A stretch of 64,000 bases of DNA from contig SFKS01000002.1 of NCBI GenBank assembly GCA_004554705.1, positions 1 to 64,000 on the forward strand, written 5' to 3'. The position numbers and the translations under genes are program-made. The notes below the pieces were generated by a model. That model did no database searches. It saw nothing but the letters and a program-made list of their open reading frames with translations, and had not been told where the DNA came from. Below are positions 34,583 to 43,800 of the stretch, one piece after another (the first letter of the stretch is position 1; each line of letters starts with the position of its first letter). Source of the stretch: Clostridiales bacterium. Its GTDB lineage: Bacteria; Bacillota; Clostridia; TANB77; CAG-508.

Positions 34583-35191
34583 TTATTGCTGTATTTTTCT
34601 CCAAACCAATCCTCTTTTTTTCACCTCTTGTTCTAATTTTTTTATATCTACATTATCAATCATTTTTTGTTTTCCATTTTGCTTGTAGGTATACCTAAAA
34701 GTAAACCCTTGTTTTGTTCGTTTTCGCTTTATTTTAGATACACGATAATATCCTGTAATGTTTTTTTCATATGGAATGTATTTCTCTATTTCTTCATACT
34801 GAGGTATTCCTCTCCATGGTAACTTTTTTGCTTTTACTTTTTTCTCCAATTTTTCTAAATCAACACTACTAATCGTTTTACGTTCTTTATTTTTATCATT
34901 ATAACAATAGGTAAAAATAAAACCTCTTTTGCATTTTGAACACTTATGTTTATAAATATAAGCGGAGTTAATGCTTATATGCGATTTACTATCAAAAAAA
35001 ATTTTGTTTTTACTTTCTTCTTTTTTATACGGTGGGATACTGTCGTATTCTCCGGGAAGCTTTTCCCATGGTAGATTCTTTTGTTTAACTTTTATTTCTA
35101 GTTTTTGAATATCAACACTGGTTATTACTTTCTGTTTTCCGTCTTCTTGATAAAAATAAATAAAATAATACCCCTGCGAATATTTGTCACT
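34583..35191 (-). pseudogene. remnant of a repeat protein (AP2-like modules)
   Basis: On the minus strand an open frame of 202 codons ends at 34583 and has no ATG or GTG. A TAA closes it upstream at 35192-35194, and the only canonical start is a TTG at 34849 that would leave 88 residues. The sequence holds three copies of a module of about 65 residues ending in SVDIQKLEIKVKQKNLPW, SVDLEKLEKKVKAKKLPW and NVDIKKLEQEVKKRGLVW, each after a basic beta-rich segment (GFTFRYTYKQNGK). This resembles AP2-like DNA-binding repeats of phage integrases and homing endonucleases. It is the only antisense gene within 51 kb of rightward genes; loss of the 5' end is the likely explanation. Confidence 0.6.
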
Positions 35192-35221
35192 TTATATGTT
35201 TAATAATAATGTATTTTTTCG

Positions 35222-35247
35222 GTGAAACAACTTATTTAAGAGTATAA
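35222..35247 (+). promoter_or_regulatory. late-type promoter, copy 2
   Basis: GTGAAACAACTTATTTAAG then AGTATAA: the second copy of the element at 19821-19846. The TATA part is about 47 bases before the ATG at 35283, with AAGGAG at 35267-35272 between. It restarts transcription after the antisense remnant. Confidence 0.65.
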
Positions 35248-35282
35248 AGATAAAAAATTTTATATTAAGGAGTTGTCTTTCT

Positions 35283-35972
35283 ATGGTTAAAACAACAAGT
35301 TATTCTCCAACTAATAAACGATTTAAAAAACATTTTGAGGATTTTGCATCACCTAAGGCTAAAAAAGGCCACTTGAATAACAATGAAAGAGATACAGATG
35401 AAATAAAACATGAAAGAGGAGTCTTAGTTAAAATCGAAAAAAACAAAATCGACTCTAATGGATGGATAGTAGAAGTAGGACAAGGGGAAAATAAAAAAAC
35501 ATATGAATGCTCAAACGTTACCGGAGTATTATCCGTTCCAGACAGTACCGAAACAGACCTATATTATATCCCAACATATACAGTCGACGTTGATATAACC
35601 ATCGACACAGTATCAGCTATATACCAAATAACAAGAATAAAATCAGTAAATAATCATGTAGCATACCAAAAAGACGGAGAACTAGTTCTAACCAACTCCG
35701 ACAATATGTTAGGCGAAGAAGAAGATGAAGAATCCAGTAAACTAACTATCGCCAAAAAGGGAGTAACAATCGACGGAGACAACATTGTAAACGGGGACAT
35801 AACAGCAAACAACCTATCTGTTGGAAGAACATTTAAAGTTGGAAAACTTGATGTAGGAATAACTATAGAAAGATTAGAAAAAGAAAACCAAACACTCACA
35901 CAACAAAACAAACAAATGCAAGAAGACATAGAAAAACTTAAAAGCCAAATTAAACCATTGGTGGGAGAATAA
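35283..35972 (+). CDS. baseplate spike-like protein
   Basis: 229 residues. An N-terminal basic tail (1-45) is followed by an OB-like beta segment (GVLVKIEKNKID...WIVEVGQGENKKTYEC), then beta repeats ending KKGVTIDGDNIVNGDITANNLSVG (residues 155-178) that could build a beta-helical spike, and a coiled coil (193-225: LEKENQTLTQQNKQMQEDIEKL). The arrangement suits a trimeric spike or a central baseplate plug of the gpV/gp5 type. It is first in its operon, behind AAGGAG. Assigned by pattern and place. Confidence 0.55.
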   Translation: MVKTTSYSPTNKRFKKHFEDFASPKAKKGHLNNNERDTDEIKHERGVLVKIEKNKIDSNGWIVEVGQGENKKTYECSNVTGVLSVPDSTETDLYYIPTYTVDVDITIDTVSAIYQITRIKSVNNHVAYQKDGELVLTNSDNMLGEEEDEESSKLTIAKKGVTIDGDNIVNGDITANNLSVGRTFKVGKLDVGITIERLEKENQTLTQQNKQMQEDIEKLKSQIKPLVGE

Positions 35973-37730
35973 ATGCCAGAGCAAGGAAATAAAAAAATTT
36001 ATATTGGTGATGTTGTCGTTAACGAAGATAACGAAAAATATCAAAAACAATTTTTCGAAGATATTATCAAAACTTTTTTTGGACATGGGAACGGATTAGA
36101 TGCTGATACAGTAGATGGATACCATGCTTATTGTTTTGCTACAGCAGAACAAGGAAAAAAAGCAGATAATGCACTACAATCACCATTGTTAGTTGGAACA
36201 GAAACAGAATTAAGGAATGTTACAGAAACCGGATATCAATGGATTTTTGATGAAGGAATAAAAGTCAATAATGATTTCATACAGGAAATTTTAAAATTCT
36301 TCGGAGATGATATTGAACAAATTCCTGACTATTTCAGTGGAAACACAAAAGATGATTTAACAGAAGATAGAGGAACTGCTTTCAAAAGTAACCTTGCGAT
36401 TATTCTTCCGGGTATTTGGAGAATATTACAAAAACAGTTAGAAAATAAAGTTGATAAACGCCCCGGTTATGATTTATCTCAAAATGATTTTACTAATGAA
36501 TATAAAGAGAAAATTGACACCTTTGGGAGTAAAATTAAAACCATTGAATGTGAGGAAGGGATTCAGAAGCAAATTCTTGACGCCGATATGGTTAATGGAT
36601 TACAATTTATCCTTGTAACGCAGGAACAATACGATGCATTAAGTGATAAACAAAAAAATAATTGGCAAAATGTTTATATACTTGTAGATGAAACTCCTAC
36701 TGGATATGAGTCTCCTGCTTTATGTACTTTTAAATCTGGATATCTTTTTGAGGTTAGAGATTGTCAGTTATATTATAAACCTATACAAGCTAAAGAATGG
36801 AGTGTAATGTATGATTTTGAAGCTTTACAGACATTATTCCATTGCCATGTAATGAGAAGTTTAGAGGGAGATGAGGCTCCTAGTTTTGCGGATAATGCAT
36901 ATTTAAATTATCCTTTTATTAGTTCAAACTTGATATCAAAATTTATAAACACAATTGACTGTGAGGGAACATATGGGACTGAAGATATTAATATTGATTT
37001 TCCACAATCAACTGACAGTACATCAATGTTAACAAAAATAAATATTTTCCCACTATATAATGCTTTTATGGGGAAAATAGAGAATGTAAAAGAACAGATT
37101 AACAACCTTACGGAATCATTTAACACATTTAAAGGTGAAATTAGTACAGAATTCTCGAACTTTAAAAACACTATTGCAAATGATTTAAAAACATTCAAAC
37201 AAGAAGTTAGCTCCACATATGTTACTAAAACAGATTTTAATGAAAAATATAACTCTTTATTGGCAAATATTAATGTGGTTAAAAAACAATTAAATGATTT
37301 AAATAATAATTTTGATGAAAAAACTAAAAAAGTTATTGAAGCAGAAGACAAAAAACACACTTTAGTTTTTAATATCCCATTAGACTCTGTTTCTGGAGAA
37401 CCTAACACATATCGTGTACACCAATACAATACGGGAAATGGGTATGTTGGGACACTTCCATTAAGAATTACTGATGGGAATAATGAGGTTGATTCAGCGA
37501 TGGGGCATGCTATAGAAAAACATTATGCTCTGGTTTGTTTAAATGGAGTGTGGTATAGGCAAAAGTTAATATATCAAACTGATAGTCGGCATTATGGTTT
37601 TAATATAAATATTAAGCTTGACCCGGGAACATATGAGCATTGTTGTATTATTGTCCCCGGTTTTGATGGAGAATGGAGATGGTTCCGTACTCAATCAGAG
37701 TTCTTTAATTTAAAAGTGACAAGAAATTAA
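35973..37730 (+). CDS. tail fibre protein
   Basis: 585 residues, starting directly after the previous stop. Fibre motifs DADTVDGYHA (residues 42-51) and DADMVNGL (near 205) occur in many phage fibres. A coiled-coil region spans about 365-465 (VKEQINNLTESFNTFKGEI..., YVTKTDFNEKYNSL). The last 110 residues form a compact beta domain ending WRWFRTQSEFFNLKV, probably the binding tip. The following gene is the pseudomurein endoisopeptidase, suggesting that binding and wall opening are linked. Confidence 0.72.
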   Translation: MPEQGNKKIYIGDVVVNEDNEKYQKQFFEDIIKTFFGHGNGLDADTVDGYHAYCFATAEQGKKADNALQSPLLVGTETELRNVTETGYQWIFDEGIKVNNDFIQEILKFFGDDIEQIPDYFSGNTKDDLTEDRGTAFKSNLAIILPGIWRILQKQLENKVDKRPGYDLSQNDFTNEYKEKIDTFGSKIKTIECEEGIQKQILDADMVNGLQFILVTQEQYDALSDKQKNNWQNVYILVDETPTGYESPALCTFKSGYLFEVRDCQLYYKPIQAKEWSVMYDFEALQTLFHCHVMRSLEGDEAPSFADNAYLNYPFISSNLISKFINTIDCEGTYGTEDINIDFPQSTDSTSMLTKINIFPLYNAFMGKIENVKEQINNLTESFNTFKGEISTEFSNFKNTIANDLKTFKQEVSSTYVTKTDFNEKYNSLLANINVVKKQLNDLNNNFDEKTKKVIEAEDKKHTLVFNIPLDSVSGEPNTYRVHQYNTGNGYVGTLPLRITDGNNEVDSAMGHAIEKHYALVCLNGVWYRQKLIYQTDSRHYGFNINIKLDPGTYEHCCIIVPGFDGEWRWFRTQSEFFNLKVTRN

Positions 37731-37748
37731 AAAAAAGGAGAAGATATA

Positions 37749-38567
37749 ATGACAAGAGAACATATATCATTTACAGAATATACAATTAATAATAATAAAA
37801 TAGCTTGGTGGCTTGTAAAAAATAATAAGAAATTCAATGTAAGACAAGTGTACAATTATGGGAATCGTGTAGCAGATTATGGAACCATAATAAAAGTTAT
37901 TAAAGAAAGAAGAGATAATGTCCAAGCAGATGCATTAATATCTGAGTTTGTTGAATGTGCTATTTTTGATAACAAAGACTTAAGTTTCCTCCCTAATTAT
38001 GTAACTGGAACAAATGGGGTAAAATATTATACAAACACCATTGTTTCAATGAATAATCGTGTATCCGCTTATGAGGTTTTGCATGGGGAAAGTCCTAAAA
38101 TTGTATATATAACTGATATTCATGGGAATGGAACTACCAATATTTCTGCTGATGCTACATTAGAAAAATGTTATAAAGCGTTTGGAAAATTCTCCACTAT
38201 TGATGGGTTTTTATCCAAAATACAAGGAAGAGGATATTCATATTATTTTAATAGTATATATAATACTGATGCAACTATTGATAGGATTAAAAATCGTAAA
38301 GGAGTTAACTGTACAGATAGTTCACAATTAACATATCGAGTAGGGAAAGGATTAGGTTATGATGTGCAATTTATTCATGTTAAATGTAAATCTGGAACTG
38401 GACATGTAAGAGTTAGATTAAAACATCCCAAACATACTGATAATGCATGGATTTATCGTGACCCAGCTGCTGTTTTAAAAGGAAATGGAGTAAGGTCTAA
38501 TTGGTGTATGAATGGGCGTGTAATTGCTTATAACCCAAAATGGATTCTCAGCGACACTTATATTTAA
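37749..38567 (+). CDS. pseudomurein endoisopeptidase (C71-like)
   Basis: 272 residues. It cuts the peptide cross-links of pseudomurein, the cell wall of Methanobacteriales and Methanopyrales. Residues 81-120 (LPNYVTG...VSAYEVLHGESPKIVYI) match the linker after pseudomurein-binding repeats; residues 1-80 probably hold one or two weak repeats. The catalytic domain follows with the C71/transglutaminase-like triad C188 (NCTDSS), H219 (GTGHV) and D238 (RDPAAV), and a conserved NWCMNG near the end. It resembles PeiW/PeiP of the Methanothermobacter elements psiM100 and psiM2. It starts behind AAGGAG. Lying among baseplate genes, it could act in entry, in lysis, or both. Confidence 0.88.
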   Translation: MTREHISFTEYTINNNKIAWWLVKNNKKFNVRQVYNYGNRVADYGTIIKVIKERRDNVQADALISEFVECAIFDNKDLSFLPNYVTGTNGVKYYTNTIVSMNNRVSAYEVLHGESPKIVYITDIHGNGTTNISADATLEKCYKAFGKFSTIDGFLSKIQGRGYSYYFNSIYNTDATIDRIKNRKGVNCTDSSQLTYRVGKGLGYDVQFIHVKCKSGTGHVRVRLKHPKHTDNAWIYRDPAAVLKGNGVRSNWCMNGRVIAYNPKWILSDTYI

Positions 38568-38609
38568 TAATCTGTAATTTATATCAATAAAAAGGAGTTT
38601 TGTATCTTT

Positions 38610-38804
38610 ATGAAAGCTAATAATAATTTTAATAAAAAAATATATGAAGCGGTTTTAGCAAACCAAAAAAAAAATGAGACACCAGATAAAACAGAACAAA
38701 AACCACCAAAAGATGAGAATTCAACAGAAAATCCATCTGGTGATGGTGGAAAACCTAACGAAAATGAACCTAAAACACCAGAAGAAGATTCTCCATTAAA
38801 ATAA
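38610..38804 (+). CDS. small disordered protein, 64 aa
   Basis: 64 residues, nearly all Lys, Glu, Asn, Pro and Asp, with no hydrophobic core: a disordered linker-like protein. AAGGAG precedes the ATG by about 12 bases, a somewhat long gap. It lies between the endoisopeptidase and baseplate J genes. Function unknown. Confidence 0.55.
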   Translation: MKANNNFNKKIYEAVLANQKKNETPDKTEQKPPKDENSTENPSGDGGKPNENEPKTPEEDSPLK

Positions 38805-38856
38805 GAATAGTTTTCTTTTTTTTTAATATTTTTTTTAATAAGGAGGTAAGAATATA

Positions 38857-40017
38857 ATGGCAGAATCTAGTTATATATCATCATTAATGTTGTTAGATGA
38901 GAATAAAATTCTTGCGGATTTAAATAAAATAGCTATTGAATTGGGTTTAATAAGAAAAATTAACGAAACCTCTCGTATTTATGTTTACTATGCTGTTTTT
39001 GCAAGGGTTTTCGGAACTCTAACTCAAACTATAGCTCAATACTTAAATGCTATTGATATTGAAACAACAACAGACGAAGCACTATTAGAACAATTAATTA
39101 AACCTTTTGTGAAAAAACAAAACGCTAAAGTAGCAAAAGTTATTCTCGAGTTCTCAAGAAGAAACAATGATGATAATGCTGTAGATGTATTTATTCCCAG
39201 AAATTTCGAGGTAATGACAGAGGGAAGTAACCCTATTATTTTCAGAACAGCTGAATCTAAAATCTTATGGAAAGACTCATATAAGATAAAAGTTCCTGCT
39301 TACAGTGTTGAATTTGGAAGTTTAAATAATTTAGCTGCTAACACATTAACATATTTTAATGATTCTCATTTTAGCAGTGTATCCGTAACAAACCCAGAAC
39401 CAGCATATGGTGGGAGAAACGAAGAAACTGCTTTTGACACCAGAAACAGATTATCTACATTCCGTTATGGTAGAGATGGGTCTAAAAACCATATTATGAA
39501 TATCTTATATGACAATGGAATTGGATATTATAATTTTAATGTGGTAGAATACTGGGATGGATTTGGAAGTGTTTTAATAGCTATTGATGTTGATTCTGAA
39601 CAAGAATATTATGATGTCATCAATATGGTTGAAGCTAGTAAAGTAGCTGGAATTAAATATCATTATTGTAGAGTAAATTATGTTTATGCTGATTTAACAG
39701 TTACAGCTAAAGTAACTGGAGACAGAATGTATAGTGAATATGATTTAAACGACATTGAACAAACCATTAAAACAGCAGTTGAAGTGTATTTCGGAAAGCA
39801 AATTTATGTTGGTAGGCAATTATCAGTTAAAAGGTTAGAGGCTTTTGTTTTACAGTATCTGGTTGATGAGACTTATGATGTTTATGAAATGGATATTGAA
39901 GTAGGGGCTAATAAAGATTTAAACATCGACCCTGAAACTGGGTATTTTATTGTTAATGAATTTGAAAAATTATTACCAAATAAAATCACTACTATGGTAG
40001 AGTATAATTTTGAATAA
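38857..40017 (+). CDS. baseplate J-like protein
   Basis: 386 residues, the usual size for baseplate wedge protein gpJ/gp47. The pattern includes a helical N-terminus, DEALLEQLIKPF near residue 75, the PRNFEVMTEGSNPIIFRT strand region near 115, the conserved loop NPEPAYGGRNEETAFDTRNRL near 185 and a C-terminal VGRQLSVKRLEAFVLQYL. With the sheath and gp25-like genes it confirms a contractile tail. It starts behind AAGGAGGT. Confidence 0.85.
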   Translation: MAESSYISSLMLLDENKILADLNKIAIELGLIRKINETSRIYVYYAVFARVFGTLTQTIAQYLNAIDIETTTDEALLEQLIKPFVKKQNAKVAKVILEFSRRNNDDNAVDVFIPRNFEVMTEGSNPIIFRTAESKILWKDSYKIKVPAYSVEFGSLNNLAANTLTYFNDSHFSSVSVTNPEPAYGGRNEETAFDTRNRLSTFRYGRDGSKNHIMNILYDNGIGYYNFNVVEYWDGFGSVLIAIDVDSEQEYYDVINMVEASKVAGIKYHYCRVNYVYADLTVTAKVTGDRMYSEYDLNDIEQTIKTAVEVYFGKQIYVGRQLSVKRLEAFVLQYLVDETYDVYEMDIEVGANKDLNIDPETGYFIVNEFEKLLPNKITTMVEYNFE

Positions 40018-40029
40018 GAGGTATTTTAT

Positions 40030-40470
40030 ATGAATGATGAGGTATTAGGAGATATTCAAGATATTTTATGTGATATTGGAGACGGTCCATATGTTGAAGG
40101 AGCACATGACTTTGCACAACAATGGGTAATAGAAAATGATGATATGGTAATCATTAATGATGCAGAAGCTTTATGGGAGTGTATCACTGGGGTTTTACAC
40201 ACTCCGTTGGGGAAAATTGATGGTGTTGGTTTAGAGGGATATGGAAGTGAATTGTTAACACTTAGGGGGCAAGTATTAAATTATCATATTAAAGAATTGG
40301 CTAAAGTATATATAAAGAATACTATTCCTCAGTTTAAGGGAAGAGTGAAAGATTTCCCAGTAATTAAAATTGATGAGGTTACTGATAAGATTAACAGGAG
40401 AACAAAGCTTAGGATTTTTTTGACGGTTGATTCGATTTATGGAAGATTTTCTAGGACAACGTATATTTGA
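40030..40470 (+). CDS. gp25-like baseplate wedge protein
   Basis: 146 residues. The NDAEALWECITGVLHTPLGKIDGV...GYGSELLTLRG stretch follows the GPW/gp25 family, a wedge component from which the sheath is thought to start. In most phages it precedes gpJ, whereas here it follows. It starts behind GAGGTATTTT, 12 bases after the J gene. Confidence 0.72.
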   Translation: MNDEVLGDIQDILCDIGDGPYVEGAHDFAQQWVIENDDMVIINDAEALWECITGVLHTPLGKIDGVGLEGYGSELLTLRGQVLNYHIKELAKVYIKNTIPQFKGRVKDFPVIKIDEVTDKINRRTKLRIFLTVDSIYGRFSRTTYI

Positions 40471-40481
40471 GGTTTAAAAAA

Positions 40482-42734
40482 ATGGCTGATTTTGATAAAT
40501 ATGATTATGAAATAAATAAAAGGCTTCCTGAGTGGTATAAACATGTTAATGGGTTAGAACCTATTAATAGGTATACTCAAGAGTTATTAATTAGTATACT
40601 TGAGAGTTTTTTAAAAAATTTGGGGCTTGTTCAACCTATACAAGTGTGGAAGACTCTTCCAGAGGAGTATAATTGGGAGCATAAATATTATAATAAAGAT
40701 ATATGGGTGGGGAATACAACATTAAATGAAAAAGCTGATTTGAAGATTTCAAATGATAAACCATTATTTTTAAAGATTCCTAATACTAAAAGACCTACTG
40801 ATGCCGTTATTGATATACATTTTACTGGGAATAAGAATAATCAGACTAAACCCATTAAGAAGTTGTTGATTAAGAACGCTGACCAGATGATTCTTTTCAA
40901 AAACATAACTACTAAAACTTCTATTAAAATTAATACAGATGGTAATATTTTAATAGATGGAGTAAATAAAGATGATTTAATTGATGGGAAAATCTATAAA
41001 ATTAAACCTATAGCAAGAGATGACAAATATGATAATGTTTCTATAGATGATGAGAATAAAAAAACACAACTCGAGTTATATGTAGACATCCCCCCAATCA
41101 CCATTAATGGACAAGATACTCCTGACGAGGTAAAAGTAGAAGCAAAAATAACCAACAAAAAACCAATATATGTAACAGAACAAAATGTCAGATTATACAC
41201 AGTATCAGCATTCCCATTAAAAAGCGTTAAATTATATGGATTTTTCTGTCATGATTTTAATAATAAACAAGAATGGAAATTATTATGGGAAAAAGAATAT
41301 TCAGAGAACACCAGAACCGTCTATGATAGAATAACTAAACAATATGATTGTGAAAGATTTTATGTACAGGTTCAATATTATGGGTTAGGACTTCCTATTA
41401 GTATTGGTTTTCCACAGGAACAATATAGTTCAGATGTTAGTTTTCAGATTAATGACAGGCTAGATTATTGGGGAGCAATATATGGACTTCCAAGAAGACA
41501 TTATAAACCTCATATTACAGAAGATGAAGAGCCATATACTTTCCCGAAATATTATGCATATCCAATAGAGCAGGATTATTGGTATGAGGAAAGATTAGTG
41601 AGTGAATATCGTAGAAATATTAATGCAAAAGATATAGATTTTCTGAAAGATTCAGAAGATAACAATATAGCTTTAATGAAAAATATTGACCCGTATTTAA
41701 ATGATGTATGGATATATACAGAAACAATTACTCCAACTATTGATATGAGCGCAGAAACAAAAGGAATTCTCCCATGTAGTGTTAAACAAGATGAAACTAC
41801 AGATGGAGTGAGTTGGAAGAATGAGCAGAGAGTTGGGGATACTCAATTATTAACTAGTGATTTGCATTTAGAGCCACAAAATGCTAAAAATTATAATAAT
41901 CGTAGTTTTATGGGGAAAGTTTTGCAATTGAAATTTAAAGTTCCAGAGCTTCCTAAAGATATTGAGATTACCGGTTTAGAGTTAAAACTTAAGGGAGTAA
42001 CTGATTTACATTCTGATACTATAATTTTGGATAATAGGTCAAATTTTAAACTCCCATTCAAATATGAAAAAGCTAATGGAGATAAGTTTGTTAAAAAAGA
42101 AACCTTTTTGTTGAATATGTTTGATGGTAAAGAATGGCAAAAAGGACAAAAATATTTTACATTCGGAGGGAAGAATAATCTATTAGGTTTGGATAAAATA
42201 GAAAGATATCAATTAGAGGACCCTATCGAATTCAATATTGGTTTAACGAATCAAAGTAACTTTTTAATGGCTAATATATCGTTATATAATATTAAGTTAT
42301 ATGTATACTATAAAACTTTAACAGAGGAATTTACAATAAGTGAAAAATTAAGTAACAGAAAAATGTTTTTATATGATGATAATGATAACCCAAACATTAC
42401 TATAAATCAGGAAACAAATAAACCCGTATATAATGAATCTGCTTATTGTGATATTGTATTAACATTAGAAAATACTGGGGTTGTTCCAGTTACAGATAAG
42501 ACTGTTTATATTGTCCCACCTTATGAATTAGAGGTTTTAAATGGAAATGATAGTTTTTCATTTGATTTAGATGTTGGAGAAAAATTAATTATTGGTAATG
42601 ATGATAGTACAAGAATAAGAGTAGTTCCGAGAGATAAGTTAAATACTCCGACCGGTTTATTTGATGTTCTTATATTTTGTGATGATAAGGTGTTAAAAAA
42701 TGAGATTATATTGAGGAGGAAAAATAAATGGTAA
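40482..42734 (+). CDS. baseplate wedge/tail protein I-like
   Basis: 750 residues from the ATG at 40482, placed correctly behind GAGGTTTAAA; an in-frame TTG at 40467 overlaps that binding site and is unlikely. The N-terminal 60 residues (NKRLPEWYKHVNGLEPINRYTQELLISILESF) fit the start of P2 gpI-type proteins, and the order J, gp25, I supports this. The rest is a large series of beta domains, including GVVPVTDKTVYIVPPYELEV near residue 675, which resembles an Ig/DUF11-type domain. The protein is much longer than usual gpI and probably reaches out towards fibres. Confidence 0.6.
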   Translation: MADFDKYDYEINKRLPEWYKHVNGLEPINRYTQELLISILESFLKNLGLVQPIQVWKTLPEEYNWEHKYYNKDIWVGNTTLNEKADLKISNDKPLFLKIPNTKRPTDAVIDIHFTGNKNNQTKPIKKLLIKNADQMILFKNITTKTSIKINTDGNILIDGVNKDDLIDGKIYKIKPIARDDKYDNVSIDDENKKTQLELYVDIPPITINGQDTPDEVKVEAKITNKKPIYVTEQNVRLYTVSAFPLKSVKLYGFFCHDFNNKQEWKLLWEKEYSENTRTVYDRITKQYDCERFYVQVQYYGLGLPISIGFPQEQYSSDVSFQINDRLDYWGAIYGLPRRHYKPHITEDEEPYTFPKYYAYPIEQDYWYEERLVSEYRRNINAKDIDFLKDSEDNNIALMKNIDPYLNDVWIYTETITPTIDMSAETKGILPCSVKQDETTDGVSWKNEQRVGDTQLLTSDLHLEPQNAKNYNNRSFMGKVLQLKFKVPELPKDIEITGLELKLKGVTDLHSDTIILDNRSNFKLPFKYEKANGDKFVKKETFLLNMFDGKEWQKGQKYFTFGGKNNLLGLDKIERYQLEDPIEFNIGLTNQSNFLMANISLYNIKLYVYYKTLTEEFTISEKLSNRKMFLYDDNDNPNITINQETNKPVYNESAYCDIVLTLENTGVVPVTDKTVYIVPPYELEVLNGNDSFSFDLDVGEKLIIGNDDSTRIRVVPRDKLNTPTGLFDVLIFCDDKVLKNEIILRRKNKW

Positions 42735-43786
42735 GATATTTAAATACTGAAGCAAAAATTGAAATGTTAAAATCTGAATTTCATCCATTTTATATTATAA
42801 ATATTGATTGTGACAGTATTGGGGAAAATGAACCTAGTGGGTCTGTAAATTTAACTATTAACATTGATGAGGTTAAAGATAAGCAATGGAAAGATTTTTA
42901 TTATCATATAAAAGATTATATTAGTTATATAGAGGAGGATGGGAAAAAAATATTAACCTTTGAAAATTTACTTTTTACTGATGGGGATAATATATCAAAT
43001 CTTTATAGTTATGAGTATTATAAAGGAATATTGTATATTAAAATGACTTCTTATACAAAAAAAGTAGCTATGCATGTTATTCCGAAAAGTTATTATAGTA
43101 TGGATAAGGTATTGATTTTTAAGGATTCTGATGTGCAGGATATGAGTAAACATTTTTCGTGTACTGATGAGTTTTATAGTCGTCACGATAATAATCGTAT
43201 TAATTTATATTATCAGAAAATTGATTTAGATAAACAACAAAAAGGAGATAGGAGTAGGCAAGATAGATGTCCGAATTTTGGTTTATATGATAAAACGAAC
43301 CCACAGTCTTTGTTTCAAAAGATTCAGGACGGAAATTGGGTTAAAGAAAATTATAGAGATATGTATGGAGAATATATTTTTGACATTTCAACTCAAACTA
43401 AAAACATGAGGAATTTACAAATTAATACTGGATATTATTATAATGATGCCTCCCCATACAATGCCATACATTATACAGGTGTGCAAGATGATACTAATAA
43501 TGCTGTTGAGGATAAATGTGTTTTATTGGATACTAATTTCGATGATATTCGCGATGATAATTATACAAATGTTATAAAACAAATGGAATACATAAAAGAA
43601 AATAATAGTATGAGTTGGCCGAAAACAAATAATATCATGGAAAATAAAGGATTTATAAATTCACATAGTCAAGACAAAGATATTGGAAATTTAAATCATA
43701 AAACTATAAAATATTTTAATGATGATTTATATGTAGAAGAAAAAAATAAATATATAGAAGTAAGCTGGGTTGACCAGAAATTATAA
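42728..43786 (+). CDS. hypothetical baseplate protein, 352 aa
   Basis: 352 residues with many Tyr, Asn and Asp and no recognised family. Its ATG overlaps the previous stop by seven bases behind AGGAGG. The opening (KSEFHPFYIINIDCDSIGENEPSGSVNLTINIDEV) looks like a beta-sandwich. There is no signal peptide or membrane segment. Position between two baseplate proteins suggests a structural component. Confidence 0.6.
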   Translation: MVRYLNTEAKIEMLKSEFHPFYIINIDCDSIGENEPSGSVNLTINIDEVKDKQWKDFYYHIKDYISYIEEDGKKILTFENLLFTDGDNISNLYSYEYYKGILYIKMTSYTKKVAMHVIPKSYYSMDKVLIFKDSDVQDMSKHFSCTDEFYSRHDNNRINLYYQKIDLDKQQKGDRSRQDRCPNFGLYDKTNPQSLFQKIQDGNWVKENYRDMYGEYIFDISTQTKNMRNLQINTGYYYNDASPYNAIHYTGVQDDTNNAVEDKCVLLDTNFDDIRDDNYTNVIKQMEYIKENNSMSWPKTNNIMENKGFINSHSQDKDIGNLNHKTIKYFNDDLYVEEKNKYIEVSWVDQKL

Positions 43787-43800
43787 GAGGTTTAAAAAAA

